DNA of 8,379 nt, taken from Xanthobacteraceae bacterium (GTDB lineage Bacteria; Pseudomonadota; Alphaproteobacteria; Rhizobiales; Xanthobacteraceae). The stretch's first letter is position 1. Every line of letters starts with the position of its first letter. Below the pieces are notes generated by a model, which worked only from the letters and a program-made list of their open reading frames with translations, was not told the origin of the DNA and did no database searches. The stretch lies in the NCBI GenBank assembly GCA_030039655.1, contig JASHVC010000320.1, positions 1 to 8,379 of the forward strand, given 5' to 3'. Below are positions 1 to 6,241 of the stretch, piece by piece. The translations under genes and the position numbers were made by a program.

Positions 1-528
1 GATGCACAGGTACTCGCGGGCATAGCCCTCGCGGACAAAGCCGGTCTTCTCCAACAGGCGGATGGAGCCGGCGTTGGTCGGGATGCAGGCCGCTTCGAGG
101 CGGTGCAACCGCAGCGTGGCAAAGGCGAAGGGAATGACCGCCCGGACCCCGGCCGTCATGTAGCCGCGCCGGACGTGTGGCAAACCCATCCAGTAGCCTA
201 GACTGGCGGCTTGGGCGACGCCACGGCGGATATTCGCGAGGGTCAGTCCGCCCACCAACGCGCCGTCAGTGTTGCGAACGATCAGGAACGCGTAGCCCTG
301 GTCAGTTCGTAGATCCTCCGCATAGCGCCTGATCCGGCGCCGGAACGAACTGCGGGTGAGATCGTCGGCCGGCCAGGTCGGTTCCCAGGGCGTGAGAAAC
401 GCGCGGCTTGCCTCGCGCAACGCCGCCCACTCGTTGTAGTCGGTCATCTGCGGCGTCCGCAGCGTCACGCCCTCGCCGGCGATCGAGGCCAGCGGCTCGG
501 AGAAATTGATGGTGCGGAAAAACGCCAT
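1..528 (-). CDS. RimJ/RimL-family GNAT N-acetyltransferase (3' end outside window)
   Basis: The reading frame is open from an ATG at 528 to the window edge: 176 codons without a stop, ending in ...REYLCI, so the C-terminus is missing. Family proteins are about 190-210 residues, so perhaps 20-30 residues lie outside. The fold is that of GCN5-related acetyltransferases. An N-terminal segment with GEGVTLRTP (residues 18-26) is followed by GYWMG (111-115), then the acetyl-CoA pyrophosphate-binding turn RRGYMTAGV (120-128), and the NAGSIRLLEKTGF block (152-164) that closes the site. These are hallmarks of the RimJ/RimL branch, whose known members acetylate the N-terminus of ribosomal proteins; the actual substrate here is not readable from sequence. 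The start is well bounded, because a TAG lies in frame at 544-546 upstream. No clear Shine-Dalgarno is visible. The gap to the upstream M16 gene is 30 bases, suggesting co-transcription. Confidence 0.9.
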   Translation of the reverse strand, partial: MAFFRTINFSEPLASIAGEGVTLRTPQMTDYNEWAALREASRAFLTPWEPTWPADDLTRSSFRRRIRRYAEDLRTDQGYAFLIVRNTDGALVGGLTLANIRRGVAQAASLGYWMGLPHVRRGYMTAGVRAVIPFAFATLRLHRLEAACIPTNAGSIRLLEKTGFVREGYAREYLCI

Positions 529-558
529 TGGGACTATCGGCGCCTAGGCTTCAGCGCG

Positions 559-1830
559 TCATGCAGCACGGCGTGTGAGACTTTCGGCAATCGCAGCAGC
601 GCTTGCAAGCCCTGAGCCGAGGCCAAGCACCGCGGTTGCTTGTTTCCCGGCTGTGAGCAGCCCGCGTCCCGCGGCGCGGGCGCTCTCGGCGGTCACCGAA
701 TCAATCTTCGTCACCAGTTCGTCGACCGGAATAGGCCGACCTTGGGTGATCATCTGCCGCGCGAGTTGCCCGATGCGCTCGCCGGAACCTTCCAGCGCCA
801 TCAGCAGCCCGGCTTTCATCTGCGCCTTGGCGCGTGCGATCTCACGCTCTGAAAGGGTTTCCACTGTGTTGGCGATCTCCTCAACAATGAGACGCATGAG
901 CTCGGAACTATCGGCCGCATCAGTGGCGGCGTAGAGGCCGAACATGCCGACGTCAGAATACGGCATGTGGAAGGAATAGATGGAGTAACACAGCCCGCGC
1001 TTTTCGCGGGCCTCCTGGAACAGCCGCGACGACATTCCGCCGCCAAGCACATTGGTGAAGGCCTGCAGCGAATAAAGCGCCGGATCCTTCAACGGCACGC
1101 CGGGCAGCGCCAGCGCAATGTGCACTTGTTCGAGCTCGCGCTCCTCAACGTGGGTGCCGCCGCCAAAGGTCGCGGGCTCGGGCAGCGGACTTGCGGCACC
1201 ATTGAAGCTCGAAAAATGCCGTTCCACCTCGGCGACCACGGCCTGATGGTCGACGGCACCAGCCGCAGCCACGACCATCTCCGGGCCCCGGTAATTCCTT
1301 GTCAGATACTCGCGCAGCTTCGCCGCGTCGAACGATCGAACCGTCTTTGGGGTGCCGAGAATGGAGCGGCCGAGCGCCTGATCCGGAAAAGCGACGGACT
1401 GCAGGTTTTCGAAAATCAGATCGTCCGGAGCGTCGGCGACCGCGCCGATCTCCTGCACGATGACGCTCTGCTCACGGGCAAGCTCCTCGCGGTCAAAGGC
1501 CGGCTCGGACAGAATGTCGGAGAGCACATCGAGCGCAAGCGGCACATCGGCTTTCAGCACCCGCGCGTAGTACGCCGTGGTCTCGGCGCCGGTCGCGGCG
1601 TTGAGATCGCCGCCGACGGCCTCAATCTCCTCGGCGATCTGGCGCGCGGTACGGCGCCTTGTGCCCTTGAACGCCATGTGCTCGAGCAAATGCGAGATGC
1701 CGTTTTCGTCGCGGCGCTCATCGCGGCTGCCGGCATTGACCCACACGCCCAACGAGGCGGTCTCCAGATGCGGCATCGTATCGGTCACCACGTTGATGCC
1801 CGATTTCAAGGTCGTCACCGCAACGCTCAT
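559..1830 (-). CDS. M16 family zinc metallopeptidase (mitochondrial processing peptidase-like)
   Basis: 423-residue member of the M16 family, the group of mitochondrial processing peptidase beta subunit and bacterial homologues, which cleave short unfolded peptides or presequence-like segments. The inverted zinc motif HLLEH is at residues 47-51 (zinc ligands H47 and H51, catalytic E50). The distal zinc ligand is most likely E127 in the segment SVIVQEI, giving the expected spacing of about 75 residues. The C-terminal domain keeps the glycine-rich stretch GGGMSSRLF (263-271) and the REKRGLCYS block (275-283), the usual substrate-clamping region of M16. Length matches single-chain M16B enzymes. 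No signal peptide is visible, so a cytoplasmic location is inferred. Its ATG overlaps the thrC stop in an ATGA and is preceded by a strong AAGGAG seven bases upstream, so it should be translated efficiently and coupled to thrC. The natural substrate is unknown. Confidence 0.95.
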   Translation of the reverse strand: MSVAVTTLKSGINVVTDTMPHLETASLGVWVNAGSRDERRDENGISHLLEHMAFKGTRRRTARQIAEEIEAVGGDLNAATGAETTAYYARVLKADVPLALDVLSDILSEPAFDREELAREQSVIVQEIGAVADAPDDLIFENLQSVAFPDQALGRSILGTPKTVRSFDAAKLREYLTRNYRGPEMVVAAAGAVDHQAVVAEVERHFSSFNGAASPLPEPATFGGGTHVEERELEQVHIALALPGVPLKDPALYSLQAFTNVLGGGMSSRLFQEAREKRGLCYSIYSFHMPYSDVGMFGLYAATDAADSSELMRLIVEEIANTVETLSEREIARAKAQMKAGLLMALEGSGERIGQLARQMITQGRPIPVDELVTKIDSVTAESARAAGRGLLTAGKQATAVLGLGSGLASAAAIAESLTRRAA

Positions 1831-3242
1831 GCTGCCGCTCCTTCTTGCGCGGCACGGCTCGTCGACAAAACGAAACGCTCAACCGCTGACTGGTCCGCTG
1901 GCAGCACGGTGACGCGCTCCTCGCGGGTATCGAGATCGGATAACCATTCGGGCAGGGCCGGCCGTGCGCCGCACGCCGCCTCAACCGCATCGGGAAATTT
2001 GGCCGCGTGCGCCGTCGACAAAACCACCATTGGCACAGCCGAATCGCGCACCTCCTTCTCGGCGACCGCGAGGCCCACCGCCGTGTGTGGATCGATGAAG
2101 TTGCCGGTTTCGCGCTTTACCGCGCGGATCGTCGCCGCGACCTCCTCCTCGTCGGCGCGGTCGGCGGCGAACAAGGCGCGAATCTGCGACAGCGCCCGCG
2201 CCGATAGCGTGAACTTCCGCGACTGAGCCAGCGAGCCCATAAGCGCCCGTATGGCGTTGCCGTCGCGGTTGTAGGCGTCGAACAACAAGCGCTCGAAATT
2301 CGACGAAACCTGAATGTCCATGGACGGCGAAGTGGTGGGTACTACGGGACGCAGTTCGTAGGTGCCGGTCGCCAACGTTCGCACTAGGATGTCGTTGACG
2401 TTGGTGGCAATCATCAATCGGTCGATGGGCAAGCCCATGCGCAGCGCCACGTAACCCGCATAGACGTCGCCGAAGTTGCCGGTCGGCACCGTGAAAGCAA
2501 CCTTGCGGTAAGGCGCACCGAGCGCTACGGCGGCGGTGAAGTAATAAACGGCCTGCACCACAATCCGCGCCCAATTGATGGAGTTGACGGCGGAGAGGCG
2601 TACTCGCTCGCGAAAGTCGCCGTGGTTGAACATAGCCTTCACGAGCGCCTGGCAATCATCGAACGTGCCCTCGATAGCGACCGCTTTGACATTGACGGCA
2701 TCTACAGTCGTCATCATCCGCCGTTGCACGTCGGAAATGCGCCCCCGCGGAAAAAGCACGATGAGGTCGACTTGGTCACGCTCGCGGAATGCTTCGACGG
2801 CGGCGCCTCCCGTATCTCCCGACGTCGCCACCACGATGGTGCGCCGCTCGTTGCGCGCGGACAAAACGTAATCCATCAGCCGCGCCAAGAGCTGCATCGC
2901 AACGTCTTTGAACGCCAGCGTCGGCCCGTGAAAAAGTTCTAACGCGAAGGTATTGACGTTGAGCTGCGTCAGCGGCGCGACTGCGGGATGACGAAAGTTG
3001 CCGTAGGCCTCGCGCACCATGCGCGCGAGATCGGCTTCTCTGATTGAATCATCGACAAACCGCCGGATCACCTCCACGGCGACTTCCACATAGGGACGGC
3101 CGGCGAACGACAGGACGGTCCGTGGCTCGATCCGCGGCCAGGCCTGCGGCACGTATAGACCGCCGTCGCGGGCCAAACCCGCGAGCATCACCTCGGCAAA
3201 GCCAGGCGACTTGGCTTCGCCTCTCGTGGAAACGTGACGCAC
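1827..3242 (-). CDS. thrC: Threonine synthase
   Basis: Pyridoxal-phosphate enzyme that converts O-phosphohomoserine to threonine and phosphate, the last step of threonine synthesis. With the GTG at 3242 the protein is 471 residues. It opens with RHVSTRGE, as family members typically do, followed by DGGLYVP (26-32). The PLP lysine is K112 in HGPTLAFKD, SGDTGG spans 141-146, and the cofactor-phosphate loop GNFGD spans 255-259. This is the long (fungal/proteobacterial-type) threonine synthase. A second GTG at 3257 would add five residues (MRKPP), but it abuts a palindrome and has no ribosome-binding site. The 3242 start has GGAAG six bases upstream and matches the family N-terminus, so I prefer it. 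An in-frame stop at 3285-3287 excludes anything longer. Its stop overlaps the M16 start by four bases. Upstream, 132 bases separate it from surf1. Confidence 0.95.
   Translation of the reverse strand: MRHVSTRGEAKSPGFAEVMLAGLARDGGLYVPQAWPRIEPRTVLSFAGRPYVEVAVEVIRRFVDDSIREADLARMVREAYGNFRHPAVAPLTQLNVNTFALELFHGPTLAFKDVAMQLLARLMDYVLSARNERRTIVVATSGDTGGAAVEAFRERDQVDLIVLFPRGRISDVQRRMMTTVDAVNVKAVAIEGTFDDCQALVKAMFNHGDFRERVRLSAVNSINWARIVVQAVYYFTAAVALGAPYRKVAFTVPTGNFGDVYAGYVALRMGLPIDRLMIATNVNDILVRTLATGTYELRPVVPTTSPSMDIQVSSNFERLLFDAYNRDGNAIRALMGSLAQSRKFTLSARALSQIRALFAADRADEEEVAATIRAVKRETGNFIDPHTAVGLAVAEKEVRDSAVPMVVLSTAHAAKFPDAVEAACGARPALPEWLSDLDTREERVTVLPADQSAVERFVLSTSRAAQEGAAA
1838..1843 (-). promoter_or_regulatory. 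Shine-Dalgarno of the M16 peptidase gene
   Basis: On the minus strand AAGGAG lies inside the last codons of thrC, seven bases before the ATG at 1830. It is the best ribosome-binding site in the window and confirms that start codon, which overlaps the thrC stop. Confidence 0.8.
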
Positions 3243-3248
3243 CGGCGG

Positions 3249-3253
3249 CTTCC
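3249..3253 (-). promoter_or_regulatory. Probable Shine-Dalgarno deciding the thrC start
   Basis: GGAAG on the minus strand, six bases before the GTG at 3242. It favours that codon over the GTG at 3257, which has only the palindrome immediately upstream. Confidence 0.5.
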
Positions 3254-3257
3254 GCAC

Positions 3258-3279
3258 GCGCCGATGCGAGCATCGGCGC
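3258..3279. repeat. Perfect 10-bp inverted repeat (hairpin) upstream of thrC
   Basis: Arms 3258-3267 (GCGCCGATGC) and 3270-3279 (GCATCGGCGC) are exact reverse complements around a two-base centre. In RNA this would form a very GC-rich stem with a tight loop. It sits in the surf1-thrC spacer, 15 bases before the preferred thrC start and just 5' of the GGAAG. No T-run follows on either strand, so it does not look like a classical rho-independent terminator. It could be an operator, an mRNA-stabilising stem at a processing site, or a structure that gates thrC translation. Function is inference; the symmetry is directly seen. Confidence 0.7.
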
Positions 3280-3374
3280 CCCTGTCAAGCTATTGATCTA
3301 CCTTCATTAATTCTGGACGACAAGAAAGCCGACCAGTGGCAGCGACTGACACACTAATAGAAAAGCCGATGCCT

Positions 3375-4172
3375 TCACAAGGAACGTGAAACGCCTTGCC
3401 GTGGCGGCAATACCGAAGCACCGAGGGGCTTTTGCCGGGCCGATCCGAACGCCCAAGTGCCGAAACTCACCGCTAAAGCGATGGCAAGACCATACCACGT
3501 TAGCGCGTATTGCAGATGGTTGTCGGGCAATTCCACAACCAGCTTTCCTGGCTGGGGTAATCCTCCCGGCGGCGCGGGGCTCTCCTGCTCGACATAGAAC
3601 GGCGCCACCGGCCCAAGACCCTTGGCGGTGGCGATGGCCTGCGGGTCGCGGGAGAACCACAAATTGTGCGCCGGTTCGTCGCTCGGCGTGAACCAATGGC
3701 GGGCGTCGGGCCAGCGCATCGCGCCTACAATCTGCAGCGGGCCCGATATCTCGCCTTCAGGGCGGGATTTCGGATCTTGCCGGCTTTCCGGGACGAAGCC
3801 GCGATTGACCATCACGACACTGCCGTCGGCGAGCCGCGCCGGCGTGAAAATCCAGAAACCAGGGCTCGACACATCCGGACGAAAGGCTGAAGGCGCAGCA
3901 AACACCAGCGCCTCTTTGCTGTTGTCGAATGTGACGGTGAGCGTCGCGCGGTGATATTCGTAATTTTGCTGATCAAGACTTGGCCACGCGGCGCGTGGCG
4001 GCAACGCGGCCGCCGGCGCGGCGAGCTGCGCGTTCAGCGTCGCGATCAAGCCTTCCTTCCAGACCTTGCGCTGCAGCTGCCAGGTTCCAAGACTGATGAG
4101 AACTGCAAATGCCAACAGGGCCGGAACCAACAAACCGATCCACGATCGCTGCCTTCTTGCGCGCGCGCTCAT
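3375..4172 (-). CDS. surf1: SURF1 family cytochrome c oxidase assembly protein
   Basis: 265-residue inner-membrane protein of the SURF1/Shy1 family, which helps heme a insertion into subunit I of aa3 oxidase. Two transmembrane helices flank a periplasmic domain, as in the family: TM1 at about 11-29, followed by the signature SLGTWQLQRKVWK (27-39), and TM2 at about 222-242, introduced by NHLQYALTWYGLA (218-230). H219 in that motif corresponds, as I recall, to the histidine implicated in heme a binding by Paracoccus Surf1. After TM2 there is a tail of about 20 residues, longer than I would expect. The ATG overlaps the stop of the DUF983 gene in an ATGA, so the two are probably translationally coupled. 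Upstream ribosome-binding signal is weak, consistent with coupling. Location next to ctaE and ctaG supports the assembly role. Confidence 0.93.
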   Translation of the reverse strand: MSARARRQRSWIGLLVPALLAFAVLISLGTWQLQRKVWKEGLIATLNAQLAAPAAALPPRAAWPSLDQQNYEYHRATLTVTFDNSKEALVFAAPSAFRPDVSSPGFWIFTPARLADGSVVMVNRGFVPESRQDPKSRPEGEISGPLQIVGAMRWPDARHWFTPSDEPAHNLWFSRDPQAIATAKGLGPVAPFYVEQESPAPPGGLPQPGKLVVELPDNHLQYALTWYGLAIALAVSFGTWAFGSARQKPLGASVLPPRQGVSRSL

Positions 4173-4570
4173 GGCGTGCCGGTCCCGCGGAAACGTCCCT
4201 CCTCGGCCTTATGATAGTACTGCAGCGCAATCATCAGTCCCTTCATCGGTCGTAACGGTCCGAGTGTGACGATAAAAATCAACGGCAACCACAGCGCCGC
4301 GTGCACCCAGTACGGTGGGCGATACAAAATCTCCGTGACCAGCGCCGCTCCGACCACGATAAAGCCGGCGAAGAACATGATGAAGACGGCGGGACCGTCA
4401 CCCGCATCGGCGAACCCGTAATCAAGTCCGCAGACATCGCAACGCGGGCGTAATGTCAGAAATCCCTGGAACAGCTTTCCGTTGCCGCAACGTGGGCAAG
4501 CGCACAGCAAGCCGGCGCGGATCGATCCGGAAAGCGTCTTGATGGTCTCGTGCGTCGTTCCTTGGCTCAT
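4169..4570 (-). CDS. DUF983 zinc-ribbon membrane protein of the cox operon
   Basis: 133-residue protein from the ATG at 4570. A soluble N-terminus carries two knuckles, CPRCG (25-29) and CDVCG (44-48), spaced like a zinc ribbon. Two hydrophobic helices follow at about 61-82 and 88-108, and a short charged tail ends the protein. This is the DUF983 architecture. Its gene is regularly found beside ctaE and surf1 in alphaproteobacteria, so a role in oxidase assembly is a reasonable inference, but no biochemical function can be read. The four cysteines could bind zinc or a delivered metal. An in-frame GTG at 4624 would add 18 residues of unfamiliar sequence. I prefer the ATG because the protein then begins at the conserved part and GGTGG lies just upstream. 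The 3' end overlaps surf1 by four bases. Confidence 0.88.
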   Translation of the reverse strand: MSQGTTHETIKTLSGSIRAGLLCACPRCGNGKLFQGFLTLRPRCDVCGLDYGFADAGDGPAVFIMFFAGFIVVGAALVTEILYRPPYWVHAALWLPLIFIVTLGPLRPMKGLMIALQYYHKAEEGRFRGTGTP

Positions 4571-4634
4571 GCGATTTCCACCACCCCACGACGCGGCACA
4601 AAACGCCGAGGTTCGAGCGGCCACAGCCCGCTAA

Positions 4635-4680
4635 GTCATCGGGCCGTTGATCCCTCGCTTCGTCGCACCCCAGGATGACG
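4635..4680. repeat. Degenerate intergenic palindromic repeat between ctaE and DUF983
   Basis: This 46-base segment is bounded by GTCATC (4635-4640) and its complement GATGAC (4674-4679). The inner G/C blocks extend the stem by about three pairs if a two-base bulge is allowed. Read on the minus strand it begins CGTCATCCTGGGGTGCGACG and continues with GAAGCGAGGG. From general knowledge this resembles the dispersed CGTCATCCTG...GCGAAGCGAG...GGATGACG palindromes scattered through intergenic regions of Bradyrhizobium-like genomes, here with one arm decayed. It occupies the middle of the 123-base spacer 4571-4693 and would be transcribed in the operon RNA. Family membership is from memory and needs a genome-wide copy search. 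Confidence 0.5.
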
Positions 4681-4693
4681 AAATTCGGACGTC

Positions 4694-5584
4694 CTAGCCG
4701 ACCGCCAGTCCCCTGCCCCACACATAGATGCAGGCAAACAGGAACAGCCACACCACGTCGACGAAATGCCAGTACCAGGCGGCGAACTCGAAGCCGAGGT
4801 GCTGCGTCGGCGTGAATTGGCCGGCCAGAGCACGGAACAGGCAGACGATCAGGAAGATCGAGCCGATGATCACGTGCGCGCCGTGAAATCCCGTCGCCAT
4901 GAAGAACGTGGCGCCGTAAATGTTGCCCGAGTAATGAAACGCCGCGTGCCCGTACTCCCAGGCCTGCACGCACGTGAACGTAAGCCCCAGCGCGATGGTG
5001 CAGACGAGGCCCTGGATCAAACCCTTGCGGTCATTCTCCAGCAGCGAATGATGCGCCCAGGTCACCGTTGTACCCGAGGTGAGCAAGATCAGCGTGTTGA
5101 GTAGCGGGAAATGCCAGGGATCGAATGTCTCGATGCCATGGGGCGGCCACGTCCCAGGGGTCGGGCAACCCTGGCTGACCGAGCTGCCGAATCCGCATCC
5201 GAGCATGACGTCGCGGGTGTAATCCTGCACGTCGGCGGGGAAGAGCGCCGTGTTGAAATAAGCCCAGAACCAGGCGACGAAGAACATCACCTCGGAGGCG
5301 ATGAAAAGGATCATACCGTAGCGGTGCGATATCTGGACGACGCGGGTGTGATCGCCTTCGACCTCCGCTTCATGGATGACGTCGCGCCACCAGCCGATCA
5401 TGGTGTAGGCCACGCCGATCAGGCCAACACCGAGAATAAGCGAAGCGTACGGCACCGAATTGTGCATCCACAGGATAAGACCAAGCGCGGTGATGAAGGC
5501 GCCGGTGGCGCCGATCGCTGGCCACGGACTGGGATTCACCAGATGATAGTCGTGGTGCGGCTTGGCATGCGCGGCGTCGGCCAT
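4694..5584 (-). CDS. ctaE: Cytochrome c oxidase subunit III (aa3-type)
   Basis: Core subunit III (also called CoxC) of the aa3 oxidase, a seven-helix inner-membrane protein without redox centres that stabilises subunit I and its proton uptake. From the ATG at 5584 it is 296 residues. Recognisable family blocks are HRYGMILFIASEVMFF (87-102) with the conserved membrane glutamate E98, FDPWHFPLLNTLILLTSGTT (154-173), GFHGAHV (232-238) and AWYWHFVDVVWLF (269-281) near the C-terminus. The loop between TM3 and TM4 (about residues 116-148), predicted periplasmic, is long and has two cysteines, C130 and C140. Another ATG at 5590 would add Met-Thr. A GGAG at 5594-5597 is nine bases from the 5584 start but only three from 5590, so 5584 is preferred. 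It follows ctaG by 23 bases. Confidence 0.97.
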   Translation of the reverse strand: MADAAHAKPHHDYHLVNPSPWPAIGATGAFITALGLILWMHNSVPYASLILGVGLIGVAYTMIGWWRDVIHEAEVEGDHTRVVQISHRYGMILFIASEVMFFVAWFWAYFNTALFPADVQDYTRDVMLGCGFGSSVSQGCPTPGTWPPHGIETFDPWHFPLLNTLILLTSGTTVTWAHHSLLENDRKGLIQGLVCTIALGLTFTCVQAWEYGHAAFHYSGNIYGATFFMATGFHGAHVIIGSIFLIVCLFRALAGQFTPTQHLGFEFAAWYWHFVDVVWLFLFACIYVWGRGLAVG

Positions 5585-5593
5585 CGTCATCGT

Positions 5594-5597
5594 CTCC
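5594..5597 (-). promoter_or_regulatory. Shine-Dalgarno of ctaE
   Basis: GGAG on the minus strand between ctaG and ctaE. Its spacing of nine bases to the ATG at 5584, against three bases to the ATG at 5590, is the reason for choosing the second ATG. Confidence 0.5.
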
Positions 5598-5607
5598 AGT
5601 TCATCTC

Positions 5608-6219
5608 TCAGATACGGCCCGATTTATCCTGAGCCGCGCTTTGGGTCACCGGTGGTTCCGGCTCACGGACCGGATAAAAGGTGTAGGACAGTGTGATGGT
5701 GCTCATACCATCGAGCTCGGAATCCTTGACGAGCTTGGAATCGACGTAGAACACCACCGCCATGTCGCGCGTTTCACCCGGCTGCATGGTCTGCTGGGTG
5801 AAGCAGAAGCAGTTGATTTTCTCGAAATAGACACCCACGGTCGGCGGACTTACATTGTAAGCGGCCTGTCCGACGGTGACACGGGCAGCTTCGTTGGTGA
5901 CCTTGTAGTAGACGGTCACCACCTGTCCGAGCTTTACTTCGACGGTGTTCTTTTCAGGTTCGAAACGCCACGGCAGCCCAGCGGCCACGTTCGAATCGAA
6001 ACGCACGGTCATAGTACGTGCCGATTGCTGCATCGGGAGCGATTTCGCCACCTGCGTGGTGCCGCCGAAGCCCGTGGTGCGGCAGAACCACGAATAAAGC
6101 GGCACCGCGGCAAACGACACGCCGACCATCACCGCAACAAAACCACCACACAGGAAGGCGACGAGGAGGTCGCGGCTTCTTGTCCGCTGCGGTATTTGTT
6201 GTTTAATCGGTTCGCGCAT
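5608..6219 (-). CDS. ctaG: Cytochrome c oxidase assembly protein CtaG (Cox11), copper chaperone
   Basis: 203-residue Cox11/CtaG protein, which delivers copper to the CuB site of subunit I. A short cytoplasmic N-terminus with basic residues precedes one membrane anchor (about 18-41). The periplasmic domain starts with the conserved [15 protein letters not shown] (42-56), whose C46 is the conserved first cysteine, and contains the copper-binding pair in NCFCF (C137 and C139). The block [10 protein letters not shown] in the last third is also typical. Length is normal for the family. The gene lies 22 bases downstream of coxF and ends 17-23 bases before ctaE. No strong ribosome-binding site is visible before its ATG, so translation may depend on coupling within the operon. 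This is Cox11-type CtaG, not the unrelated CtaG of Bacillus. Confidence 0.97.
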   Translation of the reverse strand: MREPIKQQIPQRTRSRDLLVAFLCGGFVAVMVGVSFAAVPLYSWFCRTTGFGGTTQVAKSLPMQQSARTMTVRFDSNVAAGLPWRFEPEKNTVEVKLGQVVTVYYKVTNEAARVTVGQAAYNVSPPTVGVYFEKINCFCFTQQTMQPGETRDMAVVFYVDSKLVKDSELDGMSTITLSYTFYPVREPEPPVTQSAAQDKSGRI

Positions 6220-6241
6220 GATCGCTGGTTCGCCGGATACG

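Noticed and set aside
967..2226. 419-codon open frame on the plus strand
   Set aside because: It lies wholly antisense to the M16 gene and thrC. Its composition (rich in Arg, His, Gln, Ala and Gly with no fold-like pattern) is what an antisense frame of GC-rich coding DNA gives.
3283..3288. TTGACA on the minus strand as a -35 box for thrC
   Set aside because: At 16-18 bases downstream there is no -10-like hexamer, only the GC-rich palindrome (CATCGG/ATCGGC). A weak alternative (TTGTCG, then TAGATC after 17 bases, about 3292-3320) matches too poorly to annotate.
3290..3307. Five-codon frame MKVDQ before the palindrome, as a possible leader peptide of a threonine attenuator
   Set aside because: It has no Thr or Ile codons and no ribosome-binding site, and the downstream stem has no T-run or competing antiterminator stem that I can see.
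3334..3348. CAGT...ACTG symmetry in the surf1-thrC spacer
   Set aside because: Only four base pairs with a seven-base centre, which is expected by chance.
3307..3696. 129-codon minus-strand frame running from surf1 into the surf1-thrC spacer, with a hydrophobic end
   Set aside because: Most of it overlaps surf1 in another frame with shadow-like composition. The hydrophobic end is short, and I see no frameshift evidence in surf1, whose own frame ends normally.
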